DNA of 64,000 bases. Source: Algicola sagamiensis DSM 14643 (GTDB lineage: Bacteria > Pseudomonadota > Gammaproteobacteria > Enterobacterales > Alteromonadaceae). Position 1 is the stretch's first letter, and every line of letters starts with the position of its first letter. The stretch is taken from NCBI RefSeq assembly GCF_000374485.1, contig NZ_KB894497.1, forward strand, positions 146,199 to 210,198, given 5' to 3'. This document shows, piece by piece, positions 8,336 through 18,539 of the stretch. The position numbers and the translations under genes were made by a program. Under the pieces are notes generated by a model that was not told where the DNA came from, did not search any database, and was given only the letters and a program-made list of their open reading frames with translations.

Positions 8336-10222
8336 ATGTCCCAAAATGGACAGTTTCAACTCTTTAAAACGCGGCGATTTTTACCATTTTTCTTTACTCA
8401 GGCATTTGGTGCACTGAACGACAATATTTATAAAAATGCACTGATGCTATTGGTTGCATTTAGTGCGGCTGCTTCTTTGCCATTATCGACCAATACACTC
8501 ATGAACCTCGCCGCAGGGTTGTTTATTTTTCCTTTCTTTTTATTTTCCGCACTTGCTGGGGAAATTGCGGATCGATTGAACAAAACTCGGTTGATCCAAA
8601 TCATTAAAGCCGTTGAGATTGGCATCATGCTTTCTGCTGCTGGAGCACTGGCACTTGAATCATACACATTATTATTTTTACTACTCTTTTTGATGGGAAC
8701 ACAGTCTGCATTTTTTGGACCTGTCAAGTATGCGATATTACCTGAACTTGTGAAAAATGACGCGCTTGTGGGTGCAAATGGTCTTGTAGAAATGGGGACT
8801 TTTGTTTCGATTTTACTTGGAACTCTTATCGCTGGTGTGCTGATGGGATTTGAAGATGTCATTCGTCTTGTTGGGGTCACTGTCATCAGCGTTTCTATGT
8901 TGGGCTTTTTCTGCTCGCTTTTTATCCCTTCGATACCCTCAAAAAATGAAGTAACCAAACCGCTTCGTTACCAACCTTGGCGGCAAACGAAAAAGGTCAT
9001 CGGCCTTGCTTATGGCCAACGTGAATTATATTTGGCGATTATGGCAATTAGCTGGTTCTGGTTTTTAGGCGCGAGTTATCTGACTCAATTCCCGAATTTT
9101 GCCAAAACGAACCTGAATGGTGATGACTCTGTCGTAACGGCAATGTTGATGGCATTTTCAATCGGTGTTGGCGTCGGTTCATTGTTATGTGAACGCTTAT
9201 CTGGCAGAAAGGTTGAGCTTGGGATTGTTCCACTTGGCTCAATCGGCCTGACGATCTTCGGCTTACTGTTGTATGGTGTATCTCCAATTGAAAGTGAGAC
9301 GACAGAACTCATGTCACTTGGTGGGTTCCTGACGACGATTTATGGTTGGGGGGTACTCATTAACTTGGCTCTGATTGGTGTCTTTGGTGGGATATTTATC
9401 GTACCACTCTATGCATTACTTCAACAAAATGCTTCGCAGGAAAACCGGGCGAAGGTCATTGCAGCGAATAACATTTTCAATGCCTTATTCATGGTCGGTA
9501 GTGCTGTCCTCGGGATTGTTTTTCTATCCGTCTTTCATTTGGCAATTCCAGAATACTTTGCTGTGCTGGCTATCATGAATATTGCTGTTTCTATTTATGT
9601 ATTTACGCGTATTCCTGTTTTTACGATCCGTTTTATCATCTGGGTGATCACGCATACTTTTTATCGCGTCAGAGCAAAAGGGCTTGAGCATATTCCGGAT
9701 GAAGGTGCAGCGGTACTTGTATGTAACCATGTCAGTTATGTTGATGCGCTCATTTTGGCAGGCGCTTGCCGTCGCCCTATTCGATTCATTATGGATAAAC
9801 CAATCTATGATATTTGGGTCCTCACATGGTTTTTCCGCTTGGCTGGGGCAATTCCAATTACAAGTCCACGGTATGATCGTGAGTGTTATGAGCAATCTTT
9901 TGTCACAATTAAAAAGGCATTAGAAAATGGTGAACTTGTTTTGATTTTCCCTGAAGGAAAATTAACAAGAAATGGTGAAATTAACTCCTTTAAGCCTGGG
10001 ATTAATCGGATCCTAGAGGAAACCCCGGTTCCTGTTGTACCAATCGTACTACAAAACTTATGGGGTTCTTTTTTCAGCCATGAAGGGAAAGGTGCTTTTA
10101 AGCCAGGAAAACGCTTTTGGTCGAAAATCAATATCATCGGTGAGCCAGTGATAGATGGGCATGAAGTTCGTGCAAAAACATTAGAAACAAAAATTCGTGA
10201 AATGAGAGGTGATTATCGTTGA
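8336..10222 (+). CDS. LplT-like MFS transporter fused to a PlsC-type acyltransferase
   Basis: 628 aa from the ATG at 8336 (GGAGG just before it). An upstream in-frame ATG at 8273 is unlikely. Residues about 1-410 are a 12-segment MFS domain (FFTQAFGALNDNIYKNALML). Residues about 430-628 are a glycerolipid acyltransferase with the NHxxxxD motif (CNHVSYVDALI), FPEGKLTRNGE and a PVVPIVL segment. LplT flips lysophospholipids across the inner membrane and the acyltransferase re-acylates them. The larger three-domain LplT-Aas fusions also carry an acyl-ACP synthetase; that third domain is absent here, so acyl groups must be supplied otherwise. Confidence 0.85.
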   Translation: MSQNGQFQLFKTRRFLPFFFTQAFGALNDNIYKNALMLLVAFSAAASLPLSTNTLMNLAAGLFIFPFFLFSALAGEIADRLNKTRLIQIIKAVEIGIMLSAAGALALESYTLLFLLLFLMGTQSAFFGPVKYAILPELVKNDALVGANGLVEMGTFVSILLGTLIAGVLMGFEDVIRLVGVTVISVSMLGFFCSLFIPSIPSKNEVTKPLRYQPWRQTKKVIGLAYGQRELYLAIMAISWFWFLGASYLTQFPNFAKTNLNGDDSVVTAMLMAFSIGVGVGSLLCERLSGRKVELGIVPLGSIGLTIFGLLLYGVSPIESETTELMSLGGFLTTIYGWGVLINLALIGVFGGIFIVPLYALLQQNASQENRAKVIAANNIFNALFMVGSAVLGIVFLSVFHLAIPEYFAVLAIMNIAVSIYVFTRIPVFTIRFIIWVITHTFYRVRAKGLEHIPDEGAAVLVCNHVSYVDALILAGACRRPIRFIMDKPIYDIWVLTWFFRLAGAIPITSPRYDRECYEQSFVTIKKALENGELVLIFPEGKLTRNGEINSFKPGINRILEETPVPVVPIVLQNLWGSFFSHEGKGAFKPGKRFWSKINIIGEPVIDGHEVRAKTLETKIREMRGDYR

Positions 10223-10283
10223 ACTTTTTCAATGGCCACAAGTCTGACTTTCTGCATGATATGAATGTCGCAATTGAAGCTAC

Positions 10284-10299
10284 ATGCATTTAAATGCAT
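10284..10299. other. Perfect 16-bp palindrome
   Basis: ATGCATTTAAATGCAT lies between the transporter-acyltransferase gene and its terminator. It is AT-rich and may be chance or a protein site. Confidence 0.3.
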
Positions 10300-10327
10300 C
10301 CTACTACGTAAATATTCCAGTCAACGA

Positions 10328-10354
10328 AGCCCGGCAATGTCGGGCTTTTATTTT
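10328..10354 (+). terminator. Intrinsic terminator
   Basis: AGCCCG (10328-10333) pairs with CGGGCT (10341-10346) and is followed by a T-rich tail. It ends the transporter-acyltransferase transcript. Confidence 0.8.
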
Positions 10355-10464
10355 TGAAATAGTTTGTAACAAATTTAAAGATGACATCCGTATCGTGGAA
10401 ATTAGGATGGCGTTAAAGAATTAACTTTCCATGTTGATTTAAAAAGGAACAGGAATAACCCTCT

Positions 10465-13332
10465 ATGAAAAAAATCCATCAAGGCTTTGTATTCAGTGCA
10501 ATCGCACTTGCGTTACTCGGTGGCTGTCAATCGACACAAACAACACATCAAACCGATCAACTCATTGTCAGCCCGAGTGATCAGCGTGCCTATGATACGG
10601 TTGTATTAGAAAATGGAATCGAAGTGATCTTAGTCTCTGATCCATCAGCAGAAAAGTCCGCAGCATCTTTGAGTGTTGGTGTAGGTTTGCTCCATGATCC
10701 GAAAGAGCACCAAGGCATGGCTCATTATCTGGAACATATGTTGTTCCTTGGGACGAAGCGTTTTCCTGACTCCAATGAATATAGCGAATTTATGACGCAA
10801 AATGGTGGGATGCACAATGCTTATACCTGGTTGGATATCACCAACTATATGTTTAAGGTCAATCCAGATGCTTATAACGAAGCATTAGATCGTTTCTCCG
10901 ACTTCTTTAAAAACCCACTATTGACGCCAGAGTACACAGATAAAGAAAGAAATGCAGTGAATGCTGAGTGGTCGATGCGCCGAGAAATGGATTTTTTCAC
11001 CACTTATAAACTTGAACGCTCGATGATGGGTGATCATCCTGCGAACCGTTTTCTGATTGGTAACCTGGAAACCTTGAAAGACACACCAAACAGCAAGTTG
11101 CACACCGCGACTGTTAACTTCTTTAATCAGTATTATTCTGCAAACCTGATGAAGTTAGCAATGGTGAGTAATCGCCCACTTTCAGAAATGCGTATGATGG
11201 CGAAAAAGCATTTCAGTACGATTCAAAATAAAAATATTGAGAAGCCAACTGTCACAGCGAAGTTGAACTTTGATGAAGTTGGGCAGAAGCAGATCAGTTA
11301 CCACCCGCATAAAGATGAAAAGCGTCTTCGTTTATCCTTTGTGATTGAAAACAATCAAGCACAGTTTAGAAGTAAACCGAATCATTTTCTTTCCTATCTT
11401 ATTGGTTCAGAAATGCCGGGCACACCTGCGGCGGTGCTGCGTGAAAAGGGCTGGATCAACAATCTAGTGGCATCAACTTCTCCAGAAGCTTACGGGAATT
11501 ACGGAACATTTGATATTGATATTGCGCTCACGGACAAGGGGATGAAAAAGCGCGATGAAATCTCCGGTATGATCTTCAATTATCTCGATTTGATCCGAGC
11601 AAAAGGGATCGATGAGAAATATTTCAAAGAGATCCAAGTTTCTCTACAAAATAAATTCCGCTTTTTAGAGAAGCAAGATGAGTTTTCCTATGTGAGTCAA
11701 TTATCTGGGGCAATGCAGGATTACCCAATCAATCATGCGATTGATGCCGGGTTTCGATATGATCACTTTGATGCAAAGGCGGTACAAAAGGTCCTTGATC
11801 AGCTGACACCTGAACATTTAAGACTGTGGCATATATCTAAAGAAGAAGAAACGGACCAATCCATGCACTTTTATGATGGTCAATATCAAGTGCGAGACAT
11901 GGATAAAGCGATGATTGAAAAGTGGCAAAATCAAGCGGCTAAATATGTCTTAAAATTGCCGAATGTGAATAGGTTACTTCCAGAGAATTTCGATCTAAAA
12001 ACAACGAAAATGGCTGCACAGTCTAAGCCAATGAAGCAATACGACAAAGATGGTATTCAGATTTGGCAACAACCGAGTCAGCTTTTTCCAAATCAACCAA
12101 AAGGGAAAACTTGGATTTATTTGAATACAGCACTGGGTGCAAATGATGCGAAAAAGTCAGTCATGCTGCAGCTTTGGCAAGATCTTTATGATAAGCAGCA
12201 GGCTGCACTCATTATGGAAGCTGGCATTGCCGGAATGAACATGAGCTTATCATCAGGGAATGGCTTGTTTTTAAGTCTCTCCGGATTTACGGATAAGCAG
12301 TCACTGCTTTTATCTGAAGCGTTGAAAGCGTTAAAGCCAAGTCTCTCACCGGAGGCATTCAAGCAAGCTGTTGATACGTATGTTCGAAGTATTAAAAGTT
12401 CTGAAGTCGGATTTCCGGTGCAGCAACTTGGGCCGACGATGCGTAAAGTAATGAGTCGTTCAGCATGGCGTAATACAACATTGATCAACGTTGCAGAAAA
12501 CTTGCAGCAACATGAATTATCGGCGTTTATGGAGCAATTGCTTCAAGAGAATACAATTCGTGTCATGATGTTTGGGAATTATGATCAGTCTGATGTGACG
12601 CGTGTAGCGAAACAGATCCAATCGGCATTTCCACACCGCAAGAATACGGCTTACACGAAAACCCAGTATTTGAAGCCACAGAAAGGCGATCGTTTTGTCT
12701 TTCAAAAAGAACTGCCTGTGGCAGATCTAGGTATGTTGGACTTGTATATTTCATCAGAGCCTGGCATGAAACAGCGAGCTATCTCGAATGTCCTTTCACG
12801 GCACCTTCGTTTAAAGGCATTTGATACGCTAAGAACGGAAGAGCAACTTGGTTACTCCGTAGGCGCATTTGCAACCAAAATGAAAGATCACGCTGCACTG
12901 GGGTTATTTATCCAAACGCCAGTGAAAGCGCCAAAAGACATGTTAGCGCGATTTGACCAATTTAAGCGAGAGTATGCACAAATGCTGGATAAGCTTACGG
13001 TTGCAGAGTTCGAAAAAATCAAAGCAAGTACACTGGTTGCTTTACGAGAAAAACCGAAGAACCTATCAGAAGAAGCTGGAGAGCTTTATTCTGATTGGAT
13101 ACAAGAAAAATGGACATTCGATACACTTGAGCAGATGATTAACGAAACAGAGAAAGTAACATTGCAGGATATTCGTACTTTCTACCATCAAATGATGCTC
13201 AACCCGGAAACACCGCGCTTAAATCTTCAGTTAAAAGGGCAAAAGTTTAAAGATGCACCTTTTGCTGAAATTGATGGCCAACAGGTGATTGAAGACTTAG
13301 CATTGTTCCATCAGAAAATGAAATTACAGTAG
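10465..13332 (+). CDS. ptrA: M16-family zinc protease (pitrilysin-like), lipoprotein
   Basis: 955 aa, the length of pitrilysin or insulysin. The inverted zinc motif HxxEH is at residues 87-91 (HYLEH). A downstream NAEWSMRREMDFF supplies the third ligand region. GTKRFPDSNEYSEFM and NGGMHNAYTWLDITNYMF are family-typical. The N-terminus is a lipoprotein signal with lipobox LLGGC, so Cys21 should be lipidated, unlike the soluble periplasmic E. coli enzyme. The protein likely degrades peptides in the periplasm. AAGGAACAGG precedes the ATG. Confidence 0.88.
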   Translation: MKKIHQGFVFSAIALALLGGCQSTQTTHQTDQLIVSPSDQRAYDTVVLENGIEVILVSDPSAEKSAASLSVGVGLLHDPKEHQGMAHYLEHMLFLGTKRFPDSNEYSEFMTQNGGMHNAYTWLDITNYMFKVNPDAYNEALDRFSDFFKNPLLTPEYTDKERNAVNAEWSMRREMDFFTTYKLERSMMGDHPANRFLIGNLETLKDTPNSKLHTATVNFFNQYYSANLMKLAMVSNRPLSEMRMMAKKHFSTIQNKNIEKPTVTAKLNFDEVGQKQISYHPHKDEKRLRLSFVIENNQAQFRSKPNHFLSYLIGSEMPGTPAAVLREKGWINNLVASTSPEAYGNYGTFDIDIALTDKGMKKRDEISGMIFNYLDLIRAKGIDEKYFKEIQVSLQNKFRFLEKQDEFSYVSQLSGAMQDYPINHAIDAGFRYDHFDAKAVQKVLDQLTPEHLRLWHISKEEETDQSMHFYDGQYQVRDMDKAMIEKWQNQAAKYVLKLPNVNRLLPENFDLKTTKMAAQSKPMKQYDKDGIQIWQQPSQLFPNQPKGKTWIYLNTALGANDAKKSVMLQLWQDLYDKQQAALIMEAGIAGMNMSLSSGNGLFLSLSGFTDKQSLLLSEALKALKPSLSPEAFKQAVDTYVRSIKSSEVGFPVQQLGPTMRKVMSRSAWRNTTLINVAENLQQHELSAFMEQLLQENTIRVMMFGNYDQSDVTRVAKQIQSAFPHRKNTAYTKTQYLKPQKGDRFVFQKELPVADLGMLDLYISSEPGMKQRAISNVLSRHLRLKAFDTLRTEEQLGYSVGAFATKMKDHAALGLFIQTPVKAPKDMLARFDQFKREYAQMLDKLTVAEFEKIKASTLVALREKPKNLSEEAGELYSDWIQEKWTFDTLEQMINETEKVTLQDIRTFYHQMMLNPETPRLNLQLKGQKFKDAPFAEIDGQQVIEDLALFHQKMKLQ

Positions 13333-13343
13333 ACACTTCGTTT

Positions 13344-13386
13344 AAAAGCAATCCAGTTCTAAAGTGGCGCTGGATTGCTTTTTTAG
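13344..13386. terminator. Bidirectional intrinsic terminator
   Basis: AAAAGCAATCCAG pairs with CTGGATTGCTTTTTT across a short loop. A second hairpin (CCCCG with CGGGG) follows at about 13387-13402. It lies between the convergent ptrA-like and queF genes. Confidence 0.85.
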
Positions 13387-13428
13387 CCCCGTAACAGCGG
13401 GGATTTTCTATAGGTCAGCAGGCTCTGA

Positions 13429-14271
13429 TTACTGACGGTTCGTTCTGATATTTGGCGCTGATTTGTCAGTATTGGTTCTGTACGGGTTGATATCCAGCCC
13501 ACCACGACGCGTATAGCGAGCAAAAACACTGAGCTCAGTGGGGTGACAGAATTTCATAATGTCTGTGAAAATTCGCTCGACGCACTGTTCATGGAACTCA
13601 TTGTGCTGACGGAAAGAAATCAAATAACGAAGTAATGCCTCTCGATTGATTTGAGGGCCTTTGTACACAATGATGACACTGCCCCAGTCTGGTTGGCTTG
13701 TGATCAGGCAGTTCGATTTCAACAAATGGCTATGGAGCGTTTCTTCGACAGTTATTTCTGCAGCTGCATTTTCCAAATAATTGGGTTGAAATTCGTAATC
13801 TTCGATGGAGATATCAAGCTCGTCAATACTTTCACCTGGTAGTGGTGTAAAGGTAAAAGGATCAAGATCATTCGGTCCAAATATTTCAACCTGCACTGGT
13901 GCTTTGGCGATGTTGCTTAAATCAGCTGCAATTGTTTGTTGGACTTGTTCATGGGAGTCGAATTTTGTCTGATTAAAGCTATTGAGATATAACTTGAAGC
14001 TCTTGGACTCAATGAGACACTCGCTATCGAATGGAATTGAAAACTTTGCTAGCGCGACTATCGGCTTGCCATTCGCATTGAGCCAGCTGAGTTCGTAGCC
14101 CGTCCAAATATCTTCACCATGAAATGGCAGAGTATTGCCAAGCTCAAGATCATCGCGATTCAGTGAACGTGGCACACCGTGTAACAAAGATGGATCATAT
14201 TCAGATTTATACTCAGTGGTTTTCCCCAGTGGGACAGAAGCCAGTGCTGGTGAGTCAGCATATTTAGTCAT
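13429..14271 (-). CDS. queF: NADPH-dependent 7-cyano-7-deazaguanine reductase
   Basis: 280 aa from the ATG at 14271 (AGGGA upstream), matching the long, two-half QueF type of E. coli; the frame extends 20 codons further without support. It reduces preQ0 to preQ1 in queuosine synthesis. Visible motifs are [20 protein letters not shown], the family signature, and [20 protein letters not shown] with the active-site Cys. [13 protein letters not shown] is in the C-terminal half. In E. coli queF and syd are neighbours; here a two-component system and two lipoprotein genes lie between them. Confidence 0.95.
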   Translation of the reverse strand: MTKYADSPALASVPLGKTTEYKSEYDPSLLHGVPRSLNRDDLELGNTLPFHGEDIWTGYELSWLNANGKPIVALAKFSIPFDSECLIESKSFKLYLNSFNQTKFDSHEQVQQTIAADLSNIAKAPVQVEIFGPNDLDPFTFTPLPGESIDELDISIEDYEFQPNYLENAAAEITVEETLHSHLLKSNCLITSQPDWGSVIIVYKGPQINREALLRYLISFRQHNEFHEQCVERIFTDIMKFCHPTELSVFARYTRRGGLDINPYRTNTDKSAPNIRTNRQ

Positions 14272-14515
14272 AATTTTTCCCTGTTTTTGCCAAAAGCATC
14301 GGTATTTTAATGGATTTGGCTCCAAAGACAATCATTCGTCCAGTGTCTTGTCGATTTGCTGTGATATTTCATCATAACTCGTACAGTCATTAATGATTTT
14401 TCTAATCCTTTAGTTAGGTATTAACAAACTTTTGTTACTGTTCAGCCACCAGATCCATTCTATTATTAGGAATTACCACATAAATCACTTAGATAGCGCT
14501 GATGGATATAACGAA

Positions 14516-15196
14516 ATGCTTGTTCTGCTGGTAGAAGATGATATTGATTTGGCTGAACTCGTTTTTGAATATTTGGAGTCTGAATCCATAGAATGTGATT
14601 TGGCATTTAATGGTGTGATGGGGCTGGAGCTGGTTAATCAAAATCAATACGATGTGATTGTCATGGATATTATGATGCCTCGTATGGATGGTTTGACTTT
14701 ATGTGCCAGGATCAGGAATTCAGGTGTTTCAACACCTTGCCTGATGTTGACCTCTCGAGACACGCTCGATGATAAATTGTCAGGATTTGAGCAAGGTGCT
14801 GATGACTATATGGTCAAGCCATTTGAACTGCAGGAATTGGTTGCACGGGTTCGGGCGCTTTCGCGGCGTCATTCTAATCCAGCGAGCTTGCTACAAGTGG
14901 CAGATCTCACTTTAAATACAACCACGCACCAAGCGGCTCGAAAGAATCGTCAACTATCACTCAGTCCCATCGAGTGGAAAATACTTGAATATCTGATGCG
15001 GGAAAGCCCAAAAGTTGTATCCAGAGAACAGCTGGAAGCACTAATCTGGGGTGATGAACCGCCTTCAAAAGATGCCTTGAAAACACAAATCTACCGTTTA
15101 CGACAGATTGTTGATGGGGATCATCAACAGCCACTATTACACACCATTCGTGGGACAGGCATTACACTGAGAAAAAATGATGAAAACAACAGTTAG
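14516..15196 (+). CDS. OmpR/PhoB-family response regulator
   Basis: 226 aa from the ATG at 14516, the first start that gives a normal receiver N-terminus (MLVLLVEDDIDLAELV). Receiver residues are EDD, the phospho-Asp in VIVMDIMMPRMDGL and the Lys in DDYMVKPFEL. A C-terminal winged helix follows (LSPIEWKILEYLMRESPKVV). The 3' end overlaps the kinase gene by 20 bp. The upstream region is shared with divergent queF. The target genes are unknown. Confidence 0.9.
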   Translation: MLVLLVEDDIDLAELVFEYLESESIECDLAFNGVMGLELVNQNQYDVIVMDIMMPRMDGLTLCARIRNSGVSTPCLMLTSRDTLDDKLSGFEQGADDYMVKPFELQELVARVRALSRRHSNPASLLQVADLTLNTTTHQAARKNRQLSLSPIEWKILEYLMRESPKVVSREQLEALIWGDEPPSKDALKTQIYRLRQIVDGDHQQPLLHTIRGTGITLRKNDENNS

Positions 15197-16481
15197 TATC
15201 GGCCGGTATATTGGTATTCAAATCGCAATTATCATTGTTGTTCTCATCATCATATATTCATTGAAGATAAACCAGGTTTATCATTGGGGGATCTACGATA
15301 CCACTCACTATTTTTTAAGTTTGGAGGGTGACAAAGTACTTGAGTCGATACAGTTAACCGGTAAATTGCCCCCTGAACCAAATCCGTATATCCACTATTT
15401 TCATGACATATCAGATTTGCCTGATTTTTTGCTCTCTCGATTTCCAACAGCTCAACATCAAGATGGTGAGTTATTATCGTATGAAACACTGGATATGGCG
15501 GTGTATTTATTGCCCTATGAAAACCCGGACACTGGCCGTTTGTTCTATGTTTCACATACCTATCAGGGGAGTGAAGACGACTATAGTGGTGGGATAGACA
15601 TTTCAGAATTGTTATTTCTTTTGGCACTTGGCACATTCGTGATTGTTGCTTTACTCGTGAAAAACATCGCTTGGTCAATTATTACGCCTGTTCGACTACT
15701 CGAAACATGGGCGACATCCATCACACCCGATGAGAAAGAGCGTGGATTACTAACACCTGCGCAACTCAAGTTTACAGAGTTGCATGCAGTTGCAGAGCGT
15801 TTGAATACGTCTGTTGTCACGATTGAGCACCATAATCAGCGAGAGAAAAACTTCTTAAGAACCTTGAGCCACGAATTAGGCACACCTTTGGCAATTGTGA
15901 AAGCGGCGTTGGAGTTGTTTGATAAAAAGTCGGACAAGTTGGATGAAGGAGACCGCAAAAAGCTTGATCGGATAAGACGTGCCAACAATAACATGCAATC
16001 AACAACAGAGTGTCTATTGTGGTTGTGGAAAGGAAAAGAAAAAGCTCTACCCAAAGAGGAGGTATATCTTCATTCGTTCGTTCAGGATGTCATTGCAGTA
16101 AATGCATATCTTTTGCAAAGAAAATCTGTTGATGTTTTGGTCGATATTCCGGAGGAACTGGTATTCCGAACCGAAAGAAAGTTGCTTGAAATGGTTGTCA
16201 CGAATCTGATTCGAAATGCTTTCCAATATACGGAACAAGGGCGTATTCAAGTAGCGGCTGAATTTCAACAGATAACGGTCAACAACCCTCTGCTTGTATA
16301 TGTTTCTGAAAAAGGTTTGATCTCACCTAGTTCGGTCATGCCAGGTCATGAAGAGAGTAATTATGGTTATGGCGTCGGATTATATCTCGTGGAAAACTTA
16401 TGTGCTCATCAGGGATGGACAATGGATATTCATCGCACTGAACAGTTATTTTCTGTATCGATTATTCTTGAACTGAGTTGA
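15177..16481 (+). CDS. Sensor histidine kinase, partner of the upstream regulator
   Basis: 434 aa. Membrane segments lie at about 10-27 and 140-160 and enclose a periplasmic sensor region of about 110 residues. The cytoplasmic part has the H-box (LRTLSHELGTPLAIVKAALE), an N-box (TNLIRNAFQY) and a G-box (YGYGVGLYLVENL). The overlap with the response-regulator gene makes them a cognate pair. The signal is unknown; the sensor region resembles nothing I can name. Confidence 0.88.
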   Translation: MMKTTVSIGRYIGIQIAIIIVVLIIIYSLKINQVYHWGIYDTTHYFLSLEGDKVLESIQLTGKLPPEPNPYIHYFHDISDLPDFLLSRFPTAQHQDGELLSYETLDMAVYLLPYENPDTGRLFYVSHTYQGSEDDYSGGIDISELLFLLALGTFVIVALLVKNIAWSIITPVRLLETWATSITPDEKERGLLTPAQLKFTELHAVAERLNTSVVTIEHHNQREKNFLRTLSHELGTPLAIVKAALELFDKKSDKLDEGDRKKLDRIRRANNNMQSTTECLLWLWKGKEKALPKEEVYLHSFVQDVIAVNAYLLQRKSVDVLVDIPEELVFRTERKLLEMVVTNLIRNAFQYTEQGRIQVAAEFQQITVNNPLLVYVSEKGLISPSSVMPGHEESNYGYGVGLYLVENLCAHQGWTMDIHRTEQLFSVSIILELS

Positions 16482-16583
16482 CTGTTACCTTCGTGTTACC
16501 TGGGTTTTGCTAAATTACTTGCGACTTTCAAGGGCGACTGTAGACCGCCCCAAAATCCCAACCAAGTAGTAGAGTGCAAAACG

Positions 16584-18323
16584 ATGATGAGATACACGTC
16601 TAACAACATCAAGAAATTTCTTTATATCAAACTGATAAGTACTATCGCATTGATATGCGTCGTACTGAGTGGCTGTAATATGAATCGACATTCAGCAGAT
16701 TTCGTATTCTCCAATGCCAAGGTGTACACAGCCAATCCCAAACAACCATTCGCAGAGTCTATTGCTGTAAAAGATGGAAAAATTGTGGCCGTAGGCCGTT
16801 ATGATGACATGAAAGACTGGGTCAGTGGCCAAACTGAAGTGGTTGATATGAAGGGGCAACAAGTACTGCCAGGATTTATTGATAATCATAATCATATTTT
16901 TGAGGCAGATTCAGAAGCTGGAGGTAACTGCGAGTTGTCGCCAGTTGTGACACCATCTGAACAGGTTCCATACCTGCAAGAGTGCTTGAAAAATTCATTG
17001 CCTGATGAATGGGTGATTGGTTGGGGACATACGATCGACTTTATCTTGAGTGAAGAAGAAAATACGCCACTTGAAGTCATTGATAGTATTTTTCATGACC
17101 GTCCTATCATTATCATGGAGCAAACATCCCATTCGATGTGGGTCAATTCTGTTGCTTTAGCGCTGGCAAACATTACAGAAGATACCGCTGACCCACAAGG
17201 TGGAAAAATTATGAAAGACCCTGAGACAGGCAAGCTGCTGGGTATTCTAGTCGATAACGCGGGTGATATGGTGATGGAGCTGGCGTGGAACAGCCTAAAT
17301 CAGAAGTTTTCTCAAAGTTATAATGGACTCATCAATGGCCTTTATGAAACCGCACAAAACGGGATCACGACCGTTGGCGATGGTCGAATGTACTGGAAAC
17401 GAGGTTGGTACGATGTATGGAAAGCTGCCCAAGCGAATGGAAAGTTGACTGCACGCGTTTCCTTACGTCCTTGGATCTATCCGCATATCAATCAGGCCGA
17501 ACAGCTGAGCTACTTAAAACGTATTCAAAGCGGTGATAAAGACGCTTTACTGATTGTCGATCAGGTCAAAATGTACAGTGATGGGATCATCAATAATGGT
17601 ACCGCAAAGACACTAGCGCCTTATACATTAACTTATTTTCCTGAATCGCCTTATGGGGTGAACTATATTCCATCAAAGCAAATGGCAAAATGGCTGAAAT
17701 CACTGGATAAGATTGGGTATGGTGCTCATATTCACGCAATCGGTGACGGAGGCGTTCGGGATAGTTTGGATGCAATAGATGTAGCAAGAAAGTCTGGTTC
17801 TAAACAGCGTTACAATATGACGCATTTAGAAATGGTAAATAGAGAAGACTTGCCGCGCTTCAGGGAGTTGGATATTGATGCTGATTTTCAGGTGGGCTTC
17901 GAGTATCTGGGCAATGCAGATCATCATTGGGCCATTCCATACATTGGAGAAAAGCGTGCTGAGCAGTTGATCCCTTTGAAAGAGGTGTATGATACAGGTG
18001 CAAATGTGACCTTGAGCAGTGATTGGAATGTCAATCCTTTGAATCCGTTGGTTGGTATCGCGAATGCTGTCAATTTAAAGGGTAAAGGATTACCAAATGT
18101 TCGTGCTGCGGTTGATGCATATACCTTTAATGCAGCCAGAGCATTAGGGTTGGAGTCGGTGACTGGATCAATAGAAGTTGGGAAATCAGCGGACTTCGTT
18201 GTTCTGGATCGTGAAATTATGAATCAAACGCCTCAAATTATCAGTCAAGCTAGGGTAATAAGGACGATATTACAAGGAGAGAATGTTTATATTCAAGAGT
18301 GTAATCCTTCTGAGAAACCATAG
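16584..18323 (+). CDS. YtcJ-like amidohydrolase, lipoprotein
   Basis: 579 aa. The N-terminus is a lipoprotein signal with VVLSGC, which is unusual for a family that is often cytoplasmic. The amidohydrolase barrel starts at SNAKVYTANPKQPFAESIAV and has the metal motif PGFIDNHNHIF, later HIHAIGDGGVRDSLDAI, and ASLSSDWNVNP-like ligands (TLSSDWNVNPLNPLVGIANA). A typical ADFVVLDR tail closes the small beta domain. Family members hydrolyse amides or related bonds using zinc; the substrate is unknown. It follows the kinase gene by about 100 bp and may belong to its regulon. Confidence 0.82.
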   Translation: MMRYTSNNIKKFLYIKLISTIALICVVLSGCNMNRHSADFVFSNAKVYTANPKQPFAESIAVKDGKIVAVGRYDDMKDWVSGQTEVVDMKGQQVLPGFIDNHNHIFEADSEAGGNCELSPVVTPSEQVPYLQECLKNSLPDEWVIGWGHTIDFILSEEENTPLEVIDSIFHDRPIIIMEQTSHSMWVNSVALALANITEDTADPQGGKIMKDPETGKLLGILVDNAGDMVMELAWNSLNQKFSQSYNGLINGLYETAQNGITTVGDGRMYWKRGWYDVWKAAQANGKLTARVSLRPWIYPHINQAEQLSYLKRIQSGDKDALLIVDQVKMYSDGIINNGTAKTLAPYTLTYFPESPYGVNYIPSKQMAKWLKSLDKIGYGAHIHAIGDGGVRDSLDAIDVARKSGSKQRYNMTHLEMVNREDLPRFRELDIDADFQVGFEYLGNADHHWAIPYIGEKRAEQLIPLKEVYDTGANVTLSSDWNVNPLNPLVGIANAVNLKGKGLPNVRAAVDAYTFNAARALGLESVTGSIEVGKSADFVVLDREIMNQTPQIISQARVIRTILQGENVYIQECNPSEKP

Positions 18324-18390
18324 TGAGACAGGAGATAGCGTATAAATAAGCTGTTGTTTTTATATCCAGCATACCTAGGATTGGCCAATC

Positions 18391-18430
18391 GGCCCGCTTT
18401 TACAGCCGCGACGTAAGAGAGGGGCCTTTT
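18391..18430 (+). terminator. Intrinsic terminator with a two-part stem
   Basis: GGCCC (18391-18395) pairs with GGGCC (18422-18426). Inside it CTTTTAC (18397-18403) pairs with GTAAGAG (18413-18419) around a 9-nt loop. TTTT follows. Just upstream is the perfect palindrome GATTGGCCAATC (18379-18390). It most likely ends the amidohydrolase transcript. Confidence 0.65.
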
Positions 18431-18539
18431 CATGAACCTGCTTGTTGCCAGCTCTTGGCATTTAGTCGCAAATTACTTTCCTTATTTACAGGGATTGTAT
18501 TGTATTTCAATGGTTTAGATTGGTAGGCTTAGTTATAAA

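Noticed and set aside
8428..8958. 176-residue minus-strand frame
   Set aside because: Antisense to the membrane domain of the LplT-like gene; its Ser/Thr/Asn-rich content is what the complement of a hydrophobic gene gives.
14272..14431. preQ1 riboswitch before queF
   Set aside because: I looked for the short C-rich loop and A-rich tail of preQ1 switches in the leader and found none.
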